A stretch of 64,000 nucleotides of DNA from Sulfomarinibacter sp963741385 (GTDB lineage Bacteria; Acidobacteriota; Thermoanaerobaculia; Thermoanaerobaculales; Sulfomarinibacteraceae), in NCBI GenBank assembly GCA_963741385.1, contig CAVUHO010000014.1, positions 186,001-250,000 on the forward strand, in the 5' to 3' direction. A program made the position numbers and the translations under genes. Positions 45,709 to 55,340 of this stretch are shown here, piece by piece (positions within the stretch are counted from its first letter, which is position 1; every line of letters begins with the position of its first letter). The notes under the pieces were generated by a model. The model did not search any database. It was not told the DNA's origin and was given only the letters and a program-made list of their open reading frames with translations.

Positions 45709-46812
45709 GTGGCTGTGAAACCACCCCCTCCACCTCCGCCGAAGGCTCCCGGTGCGGTGGCCGTGACGGCGTCGGTCAAGAACCCCGCAACAAAACGAGT
45801 CCTCTCGGGTCTGAACTGTTCATCGTGCGGCGGCACGGTGGACGTGCAGGAAGGGCTGACCAACGTGGTGTGCCGGTACTGTGGGACCGGGCAGGCGGTG
45901 GTCGGGAATCGCGGGATGCTCCGGGTGATGGTGCTCAACACGCTCGATCGCGAGCAGGCGAGCAGAGTGGTCCGCACATGGTTCAGCAAGGGGATCCGCA
46001 AGGAGCCGGCGCTCAAGAAGGAGGCCCGCTTCCAGGAGGCGTTTCTCGCCTGGTTCCCATTCGTCCGCGCCCGCCTCGATGCCGTCGGTTGGGTCCTCGG
46101 AATCCGCGAAGAGAAGCGGAAACGCGGCAAACAGTGGGAAACGGTTCGCGTGCCGATCGAAATCGACGTCGAACGCTCCGTGGACCTGACGATGCCGGCC
46201 GCCGACATGGGCGAGTTCGGCGTCCACCGCATCGACCTCACGGGTGACGAGGTGCGGCCGCTCGATGAGGCGCTGCTGCAAAGTCGGGGGATGGTCTTTC
46301 GTCCGAGCCGATCGCTCGAGGAGGCTAGCGCTGACCTCAGCCACCGCGCCCTGGACACCATCAGCCGTTCCAACCGGCTCGACCACGTGTCGTTTTCGTG
46401 GCTTGCGGCGATCCGCCGTCGGGCGGCCCTGGTCTATTACCCCTTGTGGGTGGTCCGATACGGGTTCCGTGAGCAGACCTACCAGGTGCTGGTCGACGCC
46501 GAAGGCGGCGGTATCGCCTACGGAAAGGCCCCCGGGAATCACGTCTACCGCGCCTTCAGCCTGGTCGCCGCGTGTGCCGGCGCGTGCTTCGTGGGTACGA
46601 CAATTCTCCAGCACGCCGATGTGTTTCTGCGATCGGAGAACGGGCTCATGGGCCTCGGCCTCGTGGGGCTCGCACTGGCCGGTCTGATTTACTGGGGCTA
46701 CAGCGAGTTCCGCCATGGGGGTGTGGTTGAAGAGGGGACGGGCTTGGCCGAGGATCTGGAACATCAGACGCTGGCGGCCACTGTCCAGGATGTGGTGAAG
46801 AAGTTCCAATGA
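45709..46812 (+). CDS. Zinc-ribbon membrane protein, larger paralogue
   Basis: 367 residues from a GTG at 45709; the true start may be later, since the first 25 residues are a proline-rich tail. Ribbon LNCSSCGGTVDVQEGLTNVV then CRYCGTG. The domain has two copies of a Y/W-rich beta motif (FLAWFPFVRARLDAVGWVLG; YYPLWVVRYGFREQTYQVLV) and two membrane helices at about 285-340. The stop overlaps the next start by four bases. Likely works with the other zinc-ribbon proteins at the membrane; no catalytic motif. Confidence 0.72.
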   Translation: MAVKPPPPPPPKAPGAVAVTASVKNPATKRVLSGLNCSSCGGTVDVQEGLTNVVCRYCGTGQAVVGNRGMLRVMVLNTLDREQASRVVRTWFSKGIRKEPALKKEARFQEAFLAWFPFVRARLDAVGWVLGIREEKRKRGKQWETVRVPIEIDVERSVDLTMPAADMGEFGVHRIDLTGDEVRPLDEALLQSRGMVFRPSRSLEEASADLSHRALDTISRSNRLDHVSFSWLAAIRRRAALVYYPLWVVRYGFREQTYQVLVDAEGGGIAYGKAPGNHVYRAFSLVAACAGACFVGTTILQHADVFLRSENGLMGLGLVGLALAGLIYWGYSEFRHGGVVEEGTGLAEDLEHQTLAATVQDVVKKFQ

Positions 46813-47396
46813 CCCTGAAACTGATCTCGCTCGACTGCCCGTCGTGCGGCTCGGCGCTGCGCGGCGAGGGCCTCGACACGATCTTCTTCTGTGAGCACTG
46901 CGGCGAGGCGGCGACCCTCGGCGAGAGCGGCCTCGTGTTGGTGAAGGGCTCGGCGCTGGTCCCGGCGCCGGGACGGCACGCCGATCTGTGGAAACCGGCG
47001 TGGCTGATCGAAGCGGACGTCGCGGTCGGCGACCGCGTTCGAGAGGGGGGCCGGAAAACGGAAGGCTGGAACGCCCGCAGGACCTTTGTCATTCCGGCCT
47101 TCGCGACGCCGCTGGGCGATGTGACGCGGCTCGCGCGCGCTCTCAGCGAGAGAGCGGGCGCCACCGCCGAGGTTCCCCGTGAACCGATCCACGGAGGAAC
47201 GCTCGCAATCGAGGACGCGGTGACCCTGATCCGCCACATCCTGATCGGCGACGAGGTCCGGAAGTCCGACATGCTGGCTTCGGTCCGGGTCGACATCGAG
47301 GTGATTACCAGCCGGCTCGTCGCCCTCCCCTTCGAGCGAAACGGGGAAGGCCTCCGCTGCGCCATCACCGGGGTGACGGTAAGAGTGGAGGGCTAG
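46809..47396 (+). CDS. Soluble zinc-ribbon protein, third paralogue
   Basis: 195 residues with ribbon LDCPSCGSALRGEGLDTIFF then CEHCGEAATL, and a short beta-rich domain (LWKPAWLIEADVAVGDRV; RTFVIPAFATPLGDVTRLA) that resembles half of the motif in its two neighbours. No membrane helix. It is translationally coupled to the larger paralogue. A period-7 array begins immediately after its TAG stop. Confidence 0.7.
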   Translation: MTLKLISLDCPSCGSALRGEGLDTIFFCEHCGEAATLGESGLVLVKGSALVPAPGRHADLWKPAWLIEADVAVGDRVREGGRKTEGWNARRTFVIPAFATPLGDVTRLARALSERAGATAEVPREPIHGGTLAIEDAVTLIRHILIGDEVRKSDMLASVRVDIEVITSRLVALPFERNGEGLRCAITGVTVRVEG

Positions 47397-47850
47397 GAAT
47401 TCGGATTTCGGATTTCGGATTTCGGATTTGCCACCCACCCTCCCACCGACGACAATGGTCCGAGTGCTCAGAGTGGGCGGGTTAACGTGCGGCGTTGCGG
47501 CGTTTCAATGTTCAAACATATCCACCCACCCGGCAGCCGGGACGGCTGCCCCACAAGGGGACCGGGATGGTGCAGCCTTGTGGGGCACGCGTCCCGCGTG
47601 CCGGTTGGGTGGGTCAACGTGCGGCGGAGGTGCCATTCTTGACATTGTTTGAGCCCAGAATCCTGAGGCTCGCGAGGTCGCACAGGCAAACAATTTCAAG
47701 AGTGGCTCCTCTCGGGAAGGCGGCGCTGAAAGGCGGTTTTCTCGGCATCGTCACTTCGACCCGCATCGACGGAAGAAATCCGGGCGACCCGCGTACTGAT
47801 CATCATGAGTTCGTTGCTAAACTGGTTTTCCAATATTCGGAGGTGAGGTC
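47397..47850. repeat. Three repeat families before the flotillin gene
   Basis: Period-7 array TTTCGGA at 47397-47430, starting at the preceding stop; the GC-rich palindromic element at 47520-47613 (CACCCGGCAGCCGGGACGGC ... TTGTGGGGCACGCGTCCCGC); and a copy of the AACAAT-type inverted element at 47625-47716. The last ~130 bases contain GGAGG before the ATG at 47851 and no clear promoter. Confidence 0.82.
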
Positions 47851-49347
47851 ATGGGTGCGACGTTCCTGATTGCGTTGGCCGTCATTATCCCGGTCGCGTT
47901 GTTTTTCGCCTATCTGGTCATCCGCGTCCGTTACAAGAAGGCAGGGCCCGACGAGGCGCTGATCGTCTTCGGGCGGCGCAAGCTGTTCGGCAAGAAGGTG
48001 CGCACGCAAGCGGGCGAAATCGAGGGTTTCCGCATCATCCGCGGCGGTGGCACATTCGTGTGGCCGGCGTGGGAACAGTACGAGGTCCTCTCGCTGCGCA
48101 TGATGACCCTCGAGATCGACATGCCCCACGTCTACACGGTCCAGGGCATCCCGATCAACCTCAAGGCGGTTGCGCAGGTCAAGGTTCAAGGGGACGTCAA
48201 TCACATCCGCAGCGCCGCCGAGGGATTTCTCGGAATGCCGGTCGACGACATCAAGGCGACCATCCAGGAAACCGTGGCCGGTCACCTCCGCGGCATCGTC
48301 GGCACCCTCACTGTCGAAGAGCTCTACCGCGACCAGCGCCGTTTCCAGGAGAAGGTCCGCGAGGAAGCGCACGTGGACCTCGACGGGATGGGCTTCGAAT
48401 TCCGCTCCTTTGTCTTCCGCGCTATCCAGGATGACCAGGGCTACCTCAACGCCCTCGGCCAGCCGAAAATCCAGGAGGCCCTCAAAGACGCCCGTATCGC
48501 CACCGCCAACGCCGACCGCGCCGCCGCCATCGAAGAAGAGCAGGCGCGGCAGCAGAAGGAACAGAAGCGGATCAACGTCGACACCGAGATCGCCGAGGCC
48601 GACAAGGCCCTGAGCCTCAAAATCGCCACCATCAAGAAAGAAGTGGATGTGGCGGACGCGCAGGCGGTCAAGGCGGGTGAGATGGAGCTCAAGGTCCAGG
48701 ACATCCGAATCGCCGACCAGGAGGTGGAGCGTCAGAAGCTCGAGCTCAACGCCTCCATCCGCGAACAGGCCGACGCCAAGAAGTACGAGGCGGAGCGTCT
48801 CGCCGACGCCAAAAAATATACGGTCGAACAGGAAGCTTCGGCGGAACGGCTGCGCCGCGAACAGGCCGCCAAGGCGCTACAGGCGGAAGGCATCGCCAAG
48901 GCCGAGTCCGAGTCGGTGCAACGGCGACAGATCGGTCTCGCGGAGGCCGAGGCCATTCTGGCAAAGGGCGAGGCGGAGGCCGAAGCGCGGCGCCTGCTGG
49001 CCGAGGCGCTCAAGTTGTACAACGAGGCCGGTCTCTCCATCGAGGCCCTCAAAGTCCTGCCCGAGATCGCGGCCGCGGTCGCCGAACCGTTGGCCCGTGC
49101 GGGTCAGACCACCATCATTTCAAATGGCGGACGGCCCGGCGACGGGACCGGAGCGGCTCGTCTGACGGATGATGTGATTCAGGTCCTGTCGCAGCTGGGG
49201 CCGGTGATGAAGCAGCTGTCGGGCGTCGATCTCAACAACCTCCTGCAGAACATCTCGCGGCTCCCGGGTGCGGTGGCCGACAACATTCAGAGTTCGGGCG
49301 GGAAAACGACGGTCAAGGACCCGGACAAGGTCTTCGGCGACGAGTAA
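47851..49347 (+). CDS. Flotillin-type SPFH protein
   Basis: 498 residues. An N-terminal membrane helix (about 5-25: FLIALAVIIPVALFFAYLVI) is followed by an SPFH domain (VRTQAGEIEGFRIIRGGGTF; IPINLKAVAQVKVQGDVNHI) and a long coiled coil at about 225-370 built of QAD/E/R-rich helices (EEEQARQQKEQKRINVDTEI), then a helical C-terminal region with LTDDVIQVLSQLGPVMKQLS. This is the FloT/YuaG plan: membrane microdomain scaffold. Unlike the first SPFH protein it is anchored and lacks zinc ribbons. No NfeD partner gene is present. Confidence 0.9.
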   Translation: MGATFLIALAVIIPVALFFAYLVIRVRYKKAGPDEALIVFGRRKLFGKKVRTQAGEIEGFRIIRGGGTFVWPAWEQYEVLSLRMMTLEIDMPHVYTVQGIPINLKAVAQVKVQGDVNHIRSAAEGFLGMPVDDIKATIQETVAGHLRGIVGTLTVEELYRDQRRFQEKVREEAHVDLDGMGFEFRSFVFRAIQDDQGYLNALGQPKIQEALKDARIATANADRAAAIEEEQARQQKEQKRINVDTEIAEADKALSLKIATIKKEVDVADAQAVKAGEMELKVQDIRIADQEVERQKLELNASIREQADAKKYEAERLADAKKYTVEQEASAERLRREQAAKALQAEGIAKAESESVQRRQIGLAEAEAILAKGEAEAEARRLLAEALKLYNEAGLSIEALKVLPEIAAAVAEPLARAGQTTIISNGGRPGDGTGAARLTDDVIQVLSQLGPVMKQLSGVDLNNLLQNISRLPGAVADNIQSSGGKTTVKDPDKVFGDE

Positions 49348-50493
49348 ATGAGCGTCCAACGTCAGCTCAACGCGCTGCTCTTCGAGCTGCAGACCGCGCA
49401 GTCACCACTCGCGCAGGCGAAGATCCTCGCGAGGTCGTGGCGCACGCTTCGAGAGTTGAGCCCTACCGACCGGCGATTGCTGGCCCGTCATGCCGGTTTT
49501 GACGGCGCAGAACAGATCCTCGAAGGGTTGGCGACCCCAAAGGCCGGCTTCGCTCCGGCCATGCTGCTGCAGGCGTTGAACACGGCACGCGGGACAGACG
49601 GCACGGAGGTGAGCCGGCTGCTGGAAGCGGTTCGAGACCCCTCGCGGCGTGACGAGGCGATTTCCCGAGGGGCCGATCTTGTTGCGGGCCTCCTCCGCAA
49701 ACCGGGAGACGGCGAAGCGTCTCCGGACGTCGACGCCGCCCCGAACGACGACGAACCGGTTGCAGCAGGGCCCGACGAGACGCCCGAGGAAGCGCTCGCG
49801 GCGCTCAACGCACTCCAGAGCGAGACAACGCCGCGCCCGGAGGTCCCGCCGCCACCGAAACCCGTCCCGCGGGTGGCCGTGGATGTTTCACCGACCCTTT
49901 CCCGCCGCGAAAGCCAGCCACCTCCGGTTCCTCCGCGCACCGCAGCCCCGACGGTCAAGCCCCGGCCGAAACCACGACCTGCGCGACAGGCCCCTCCGCA
50001 GGTGGCGCCGTCGGCAGGATGGGACAGACTCGGCGAGACCCCGCGACGCGACCAGACAGCCACCGGATCCCGGATCGGAAGCGAGGAGCGGGCGACGGCC
50101 GCCCCCGGAACTTCACGATTCGACGCCGGCGTTGTATTCGCGGCGCTCGGGGCGGAGTCGTCGTCGTTTTCCCGGCTCAGAGTCCTCGACCGTGAGATGA
50201 ACGGGTTTCGGGGCTCGAGCCTGGAGACCCTTCGAGAATTGCTGAGTACCTTCCCGGATGGGTGGGTCCGCCGTCGCGCTCTGGGCGCGTTGATTTTGGC
50301 GGGCGTCCCGTCCGATCCTCAGCAGGCGCTGGAACTGATCGGGGGCCTCGAGCGCGAGATCGATCGTCGGTGGTGTCTGGGGGCGTTGGCGCAGCGGGGC
50401 GACCTCAAGGGAATGGTGCTGGAGCGGTCGCTCGACCTCGTGGCGTCGCCTGCGGGCCGAAGGCGCCTGGAGACGATGGCCGCCCGGGGTTAA
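49348..50493 (+). CDS. Proline-rich protein of unknown function following flotillin
   Basis: 381 residues, starting the base after the flotillin stop, so clearly co-translated. Helical N-terminal domain (about 1-110), a long proline/charged low-complexity stretch (about 130-255), and a helical C-terminal domain (about 265-381: LDREMNGFRGSSLETLRELL; WVRRRALGALILAGVP) reminiscent of HEAT-like helices. No signal peptide or membrane segment. I do not recognise a family. It may be an adaptor tethered to the flotillin; this is inference. Confidence 0.65.
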   Translation: MSVQRQLNALLFELQTAQSPLAQAKILARSWRTLRELSPTDRRLLARHAGFDGAEQILEGLATPKAGFAPAMLLQALNTARGTDGTEVSRLLEAVRDPSRRDEAISRGADLVAGLLRKPGDGEASPDVDAAPNDDEPVAAGPDETPEEALAALNALQSETTPRPEVPPPPKPVPRVAVDVSPTLSRRESQPPPVPPRTAAPTVKPRPKPRPARQAPPQVAPSAGWDRLGETPRRDQTATGSRIGSEERATAAPGTSRFDAGVVFAALGAESSSFSRLRVLDREMNGFRGSSLETLRELLSTFPDGWVRRRALGALILAGVPSDPQQALELIGGLEREIDRRWCLGALAQRGDLKGMVLERSLDLVASPAGRRRLETMAARG

Positions 50494-50530
50494 CCCGCTC
50501 TTCTCATCAGCTGTCGACTGAGGCCTGCGG

Positions 50531-52375
50531 TCAATCGGTTTGGCTGTGAATTCGCAGCAACTCCTGAAAACGCGGGTCCGTTCGGATAGGGTCCCAGTCG
50601 GGGTCGAGTTGGAGAGTCGCCGGCGACAGCCAGCCCGGGGTGGCCAACGCTTTTTCGATGGTCTTCACCGCGGCATAGGGTTCCCCGGACCAGGCATAGA
50701 TCTTCGCGAGACGCACCAGATAACTGTGGCCGGCGAGGGCATCGGCCGACACGGGCAGGAGTTCGACCGCGCGCTCGCCGGAAGCGATCGCAGAGGCGCG
50801 CTCTTCGAGGAGGGCGTAGGTCCAACCGAGGGCCGCGTGAACCGCGGGATCGACGGGCGAGATCTCGCGGGCGCGCTCGAGCGAGGTTCGGGCGTCGTTG
50901 CACGCGCCGACGGAGGCCGCAGGGGCCCCTGCCAGGACCCTGCTTTCGCACTCGGCCAACGACCTCGGGATGATTTCCTCGCTGACGGGATCCGAGATCA
51001 GGTCTTCCGTCGGGGCCAGCCACCCGATCGCGGCGTCGTAATCGCGCTCGTACAGGGCCTGTTCGAACCGGAAGAACCCCTGTTGGGCGGGGTCCTTGTC
51101 AGGCATGGCCTCGAGTACTTCCCGCGCCCCTTCGATCGAGCCGTCGCGAGTCCGCATCATCTTCGCCATGAATACGTAGGGAAAGATGTCGTCGGGCGCG
51201 AGGTCGATGGCGCGGCGGCAGTGCTCCACTCCCTCCTCATAGCGGCGCATCCGGCCGCAGGTCGACGCCAGATCGACCGCATTGACGTCGCTCTTCGGGT
51301 CGAGCTGGCTGACGCGGGTGAAGGCGTCGATCGCCTCCTGCCACCGGCCCTGCCGGCGCAAAACGACCCCGATGCTGGAGATGATCAGCGGGTCGTTGGG
51401 CCGCCCGGCCGCTGCCTGGCTGAATTCGGCAAGAGCCTGTTCGTAGTTTCTCTGGCCCCAGTAGTAGTAGTAGCCGAGGGCGCGGTGACCCTCGGGAAGG
51501 TCGGGCTGGACCTCGATCGCACGATGGGCGGCGGCGTTCGCGTTGGCGAGGCGCTGGGGCGACCGGTCGTACCGGAAGTGGAACATGAGGCTGTGGTTTT
51601 CGCTCACGGCGACGTAGGCGGCGGCGAAGTCCGGATCGAGTTCAACCGCCCGCCTGAAGGAATCTCCGGCGAGGCCGAGCTCCTTGAGTTCGAAGCTCCA
51701 ACGGTAGGGAAGGCCGCGAAGGTAGGCATCGTAAGCGTCCATGTTCTGCGTGGAGTGGATCTCGAGCAGATGCCGAGCCGCCGGCTGGACGGTGACGCCG
51801 AGGACCTCGACGACGTTGACCGCCACATCCGCCTGGACTGCAAAAACGCTGGACAGCGGGCGGTTGTAGAGTTCGCCCCACAGCACCTCGCCATCGCTGA
51901 CGCGGATCAGCTGCACTTCGGCGGCAAGGTACGAATCCGTACCCGACTCGATGCCTCTTCGAACCGTCCCGGAGAGCACGAACTCGGCCCCGAGTTCTTC
52001 GCCGATTCGGCGGACGAAATCCTCACTGCCTTCGACGTCAGTGCCCCCAGAATCTGAAATGACGACGAGTTCGGCCACTGCAGCGAGGCGCTCCGCGATT
52101 TCGTCGGTCATCCCGGCGGCGAAGTAGTTGTCGCCGTCGTCACCCGAGTTCTCGAACGGAAGGACGATGATCCGGGGGCCGGTGACCTCCACCGGAACCA
52201 GAGTTTCCTGCTGGTCTCGATCGAACACGCCGCACCCACACAGGAGAACAGCGGCGACCAGCGCGAGGGACCACGGTGCGCAGCGCCGTGAGTACCCTGA
52301 CAACCGTCGGACCATCGGCGACCGCCACCAATCCTGGATCCTCCGTTGTCCGATTCTGGCGATGCCGCCGAGCAT
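50531..52375 (-). CDS. TPR lipoprotein with TolB-like N-terminal domain
   Basis: About 614 residues from the ATG at 52375, which has GGAGG seven bases upstream. A membrane/lipoprotein signal ends in LALVAAVLLCGCG. The first domain (IIVLPFENSGDDGDNYFAAG; ELVVISDSGG; GAEFVLSGTVRRG) matches the TolB-like/adenylate-cyclase-associated domain. Then at least five TPR motifs follow (AFRRAVELDP-like; ALAEFSQAAAGRPNDPLIIS; AIDAFTRVSQLDPKSD). Such proteins sense or scaffold in the envelope. It converges on the flotillin cluster with a 37-base gap. Upstream start at 52600 is rejected: it overlaps the recD2 3' end and lacks homology-like sequence. Confidence 0.75.
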   Translation of the reverse strand: MLGGIARIGQRRIQDWWRSPMVRRLSGYSRRCAPWSLALVAAVLLCGCGVFDRDQQETLVPVEVTGPRIIVLPFENSGDDGDNYFAAGMTDEIAERLAAVAELVVISDSGGTDVEGSEDFVRRIGEELGAEFVLSGTVRRGIESGTDSYLAAEVQLIRVSDGEVLWGELYNRPLSSVFAVQADVAVNVVEVLGVTVQPAARHLLEIHSTQNMDAYDAYLRGLPYRWSFELKELGLAGDSFRRAVELDPDFAAAYVAVSENHSLMFHFRYDRSPQRLANANAAAHRAIEVQPDLPEGHRALGYYYYWGQRNYEQALAEFSQAAAGRPNDPLIISSIGVVLRRQGRWQEAIDAFTRVSQLDPKSDVNAVDLASTCGRMRRYEEGVEHCRRAIDLAPDDIFPYVFMAKMMRTRDGSIEGAREVLEAMPDKDPAQQGFFRFEQALYERDYDAAIGWLAPTEDLISDPVSEEIIPRSLAECESRVLAGAPAASVGACNDARTSLERAREISPVDPAVHAALGWTYALLEERASAIASGERAVELLPVSADALAGHSYLVRLAKIYAWSGEPYAAVKTIEKALATPGWLSPATLQLDPDWDPIRTDPRFQELLRIHSQTD

Positions 52376-52490
52376 GAACAGGCCTCCAAGATGCACGGAT
52401 CCGGCAGTGTCCCCACCGGGGGTCCGATCATAGCGCAGCGTTCGGCTCGGCGCACCCGCCGCCGCCGAAGGCCCGAACCGCGGAGTACCG

Positions 52491-54680
52491 TCAGGAGGCG
52501 GTGGCGAGGCTTTCGCGCAGTCGCTGGGCCAGCAGCGAGTGCCGTTCGCGCACGGTGGCGTTACTGACGGCTCGTCCGAGAGCCCGTTTCGAACCGACAA
52601 TCACCACCAACCGCCGGCCGCGGGTAATGGCGGTGTAGAGCAGGTTCCGCTGCAGCATGACGTGGTGTTGATGGTGGAGCACGATCACCACGGCCGGGTA
52701 CTCGCTGCCCTGCGACTTGTGGATGGTGCACGCATAGGCGGGGACGACGTCCTCGAGATGATCGGACGGGACCGTCACCCTTCGATCGTCAAAAAGCACC
52801 GTCAGCTCGCGGTCGCCGTGATGGATGAACTCGATCCGGCCGAGATCGCCGTTGAAGATATCGAGCTCGTAATTGTTGCGGACCTGCATCACCTTGTCGC
52901 CGACCCGGAACCGCCGCCAGCCCACGACCAGCTCGCGGCCCGGCGGCGTCAGGACCTCCTGGAGACGCTCGTTGAGACGCATGACGCCGAGCTCGCCGCG
53001 GTGCATCGGCGCCAGCACCTGGATGTCCTGGATCGGATCGAGGCCGTATCGCGCGGGAATCCTGTTGGCGGCGAAGTCGATGGCGAGGTCGGCGGCCTGT
53101 ACCGGATCGTCCCGAGACACGAAAAAGAAGTCTCCGTGGTCGGGGTCCGACACCAGCTTCGGCATTTCGCCGGCATTCACGCGGTGGGCGTTGACGACGA
53201 TCATGCTCTCCGCAGCCTGGCGGAAGACCTGGTCGAGTCGGACCACCGGGATGCTCTCGGAACGTATGAGGTCAAAGAGCACGTTGCCCGGGCCGACCGA
53301 AGGGAGCTGGTCGGCGTCACCGACGAAAATGAGTTTGCACGCGGGCGGGATCGCCTCGACGAGGGCTGCCGCGAGTTCGATGTCGAGCATGGAGACCTCG
53401 TCGATGACGACGCAGTCGGCCTCGATCGTCTGTTGCCGGTTGCGGCTGAACGCCCTCGTTTTCGGGTTGAACTCGAGCAGCCGGTGGATCGTGCCGGCCG
53501 GGTGCCCGGTTGCTTCGGAGAGGCGTTTGGCCGCGCGGCCGGTCGGGGCTGCGAGAACGATCCGGGCGTTCTTGCGGCCGAGGATCTGGACGATGCCCCG
53601 GATCAAGGTCGTCTTGCCGGTGCCGGGCCCCCCCGTGATCACCAGCGCCTTCCGACTGAGGGCGGCGGCCAGGGCGAAGCGCTGTTGCGAGGCGAAGCGG
53701 ATCCCCGCCTCACTCTGGTACCAGGCGATGGCGAGGTCGACGATGACCGGATCGGTCCCCGGGGGGGAGATGAGGAGGTGGGCGAGGTCCTCCGCCACCG
53801 TCCTCTCCGCAGCTTCAAGCCGCGGGAGATAGACAGCCGGCGGCGCTTCCTTCCGCGGTTGAAGCACAGCCTGCTGTCGCGCGACCAGACCCGCGACCGC
53901 TGCGGGGATTTTTGCCGCAGGCGCTTCGAGAAGTTCGGATGCCGTTCGGACGAGCTGGTCTTCGGGCAGAAAGACGTGGCCCTGTCCTGCGCCCTCCTGG
54001 AGGGTGTGCAGCACCCCCGCCTCGAGTCGCTCGGGCGCCTCAGCGGGGATTCCGAGCTGCCGGGCAATGCGGTCGGCGGTCAAGAAGCCGACACCGAAGA
54101 TCTCCTGGGCGAGACGGAAGGGGTTGGAACGCACGACATCGACGGCGGAGGGTCCGTAGCGTTGGAAGACCTTGGCCGCAATCGACGGCGATACGCCGTG
54201 GCCGGTGAGGAAGACCATGATCTGCTGAATGCCGCGGTGGTGCTCCCACGATGCCAGAATCCGGTTGAGAGTGGCGGGACCGATGCCGCGGATTTCGAGC
54301 AGACGCTCGGGTTCGTTCTCGAGGACGTTGAGCGTATCGAGCCCGTAGGCCTCCACCACCAACACCGCCCGTTTGGGTCCCAGCCCCTTGATCTTCCCGG
54401 AGCCGAGGTAGCGCCGGAGGCCATCGAGAGTCGACGGCGCCACCTGGACGTAGGATTCGGCTTCGAACTGGCGTCCGTAACGGGGGTGGTCGACCCAGCG
54501 GCCGCTGAGCCGAAGCTCGTCCCCCTTGCGGATTCCGAGGAGGGGACCGATGGCGGTCAACGGCGGCTGGTCTTCAGGCTCGAGCCGGACGACGCACCAG
54601 CCGCTCTCCTCGTTGCTGAAAAGGATGTTCGAGATCAGTCCCTGGGTCACTTCCCGTTCATCGCTCGTGTTTTCAGGCAT
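52491..54680 (-). CDS. recD2: RecD2-like ATP-dependent DNA helicase
   Basis: Superfamily 1B helicase of 729 residues, the standalone RecD2 type found in bacteria without RecBC. An N-terminal OB/HhH-containing region (about 1-230: GLISNILFSNEESGWCVVRL; IRGIGPATLNRILASW) precedes the motor. Motifs: VITGGPGTGKTTLIRGIVQI (Walker A), CVVIDEVSMLDIELAAALVE (Walker B), FVGDADQLPSVGPG, and the C-terminal TIHKSQGSEYPAVVIVL. Helps recombination and repair. No RecB/RecC nearby. Confidence 0.92.
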   Translation of the reverse strand: MPENTSDEREVTQGLISNILFSNEESGWCVVRLEPEDQPPLTAIGPLLGIRKGDELRLSGRWVDHPRYGRQFEAESYVQVAPSTLDGLRRYLGSGKIKGLGPKRAVLVVEAYGLDTLNVLENEPERLLEIRGIGPATLNRILASWEHHRGIQQIMVFLTGHGVSPSIAAKVFQRYGPSAVDVVRSNPFRLAQEIFGVGFLTADRIARQLGIPAEAPERLEAGVLHTLQEGAGQGHVFLPEDQLVRTASELLEAPAAKIPAAVAGLVARQQAVLQPRKEAPPAVYLPRLEAAERTVAEDLAHLLISPPGTDPVIVDLAIAWYQSEAGIRFASQQRFALAAALSRKALVITGGPGTGKTTLIRGIVQILGRKNARIVLAAPTGRAAKRLSEATGHPAGTIHRLLEFNPKTRAFSRNRQQTIEADCVVIDEVSMLDIELAAALVEAIPPACKLIFVGDADQLPSVGPGNVLFDLIRSESIPVVRLDQVFRQAAESMIVVNAHRVNAGEMPKLVSDPDHGDFFFVSRDDPVQAADLAIDFAANRIPARYGLDPIQDIQVLAPMHRGELGVMRLNERLQEVLTPPGRELVVGWRRFRVGDKVMQVRNNYELDIFNGDLGRIEFIHHGDRELTVLFDDRRVTVPSDHLEDVVPAYACTIHKSQGSEYPAVVIVLHHQHHVMLQRNLLYTAITRGRRLVVIVGSKRALGRAVSNATVRERHSLLAQRLRESLATAS

Positions 54681-54749
54681 CGCCGGAATTGTAAGGCAGT
54701 CGGACGATTTTGAAAACGGCGCCCGCCCCGAGAGGTGCGTTGCGCGATT

Positions 54750-55340
54750 TCAGCGGGAGGTGAAACCCATGAGTTTTCGGACGTGTTCGGCGTTCGCGCG
54801 GTCGGTAAGGATCTCCACCAACGTGAGCGCAACGTCGATCGCAGTCGACGGGGCGGTCGAGGTGACGACGTTGCCGTCGCGCACGATCGGCTGATCGAGG
54901 ACGTCGACGTCGTATGCGGCGAGTTGCCGCCGCCGTCGACCGTCTCCCAGATGGTACGTAGTGGCGCAGCGGCCGGTGAGCACTCCGGCGTGGGCGACGG
55001 GGAGCGCGCCGACACAGATCGATGCGATGGGTCGTGACCGGCGGTCGAAGTTGCGAATCACCTCTCCGACCGTGGCGGAAAACGCCTCCTCATAGAATCC
55101 GAACTCCTCGAAACCCCCGGGGATGGCCAGGGCGTCGAATTCCTCCAGGCGGAGTTCGCCGATCAAGGCATCGGGCAGCAGCCGGAGTCCGAAAGTGCAG
55201 GTGACCTCGGGTTGGAGACCCGCCGTGACCACCTCGATCTTCTCGCCGCCTTCCAACGAGGCCCAACCGAGCACGTCGATGAAGGCGGCGGTCTCGTACA
55301 CCTCCGCACCGTGCGGGATCAGCAGCAACACTCGTTTCAT
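54750..55340 (-). CDS. DJ-1/PfpI-family protein
   Basis: 196 residues of the DJ-1/ThiJ/PfpI glutamine-amidotransferase-like fold. The predicted active cysteine lies in SICVGALPVAHAGVL at about residue 105; the first strand is MKRVLLLIPHGAEVYETAAF and the family glutamate-containing loop follows. Members act as chaperones, glyoxalases or isonitrile-type hydrolases; this one cannot be assigned. The start overlaps the stop of the GNAT gene by four bases. Confidence 0.82.
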   Translation of the reverse strand: MKRVLLLIPHGAEVYETAAFIDVLGWASLEGGEKIEVVTAGLQPEVTCTFGLRLLPDALIGELRLEEFDALAIPGGFEEFGFYEEAFSATVGEVIRNFDRRSRPIASICVGALPVAHAGVLTGRCATTYHLGDGRRRRQLAAYDVDVLDQPIVRDGNVVTSTAPSTAIDVALTLVEILTDRANAEHVRKLMGFTSR

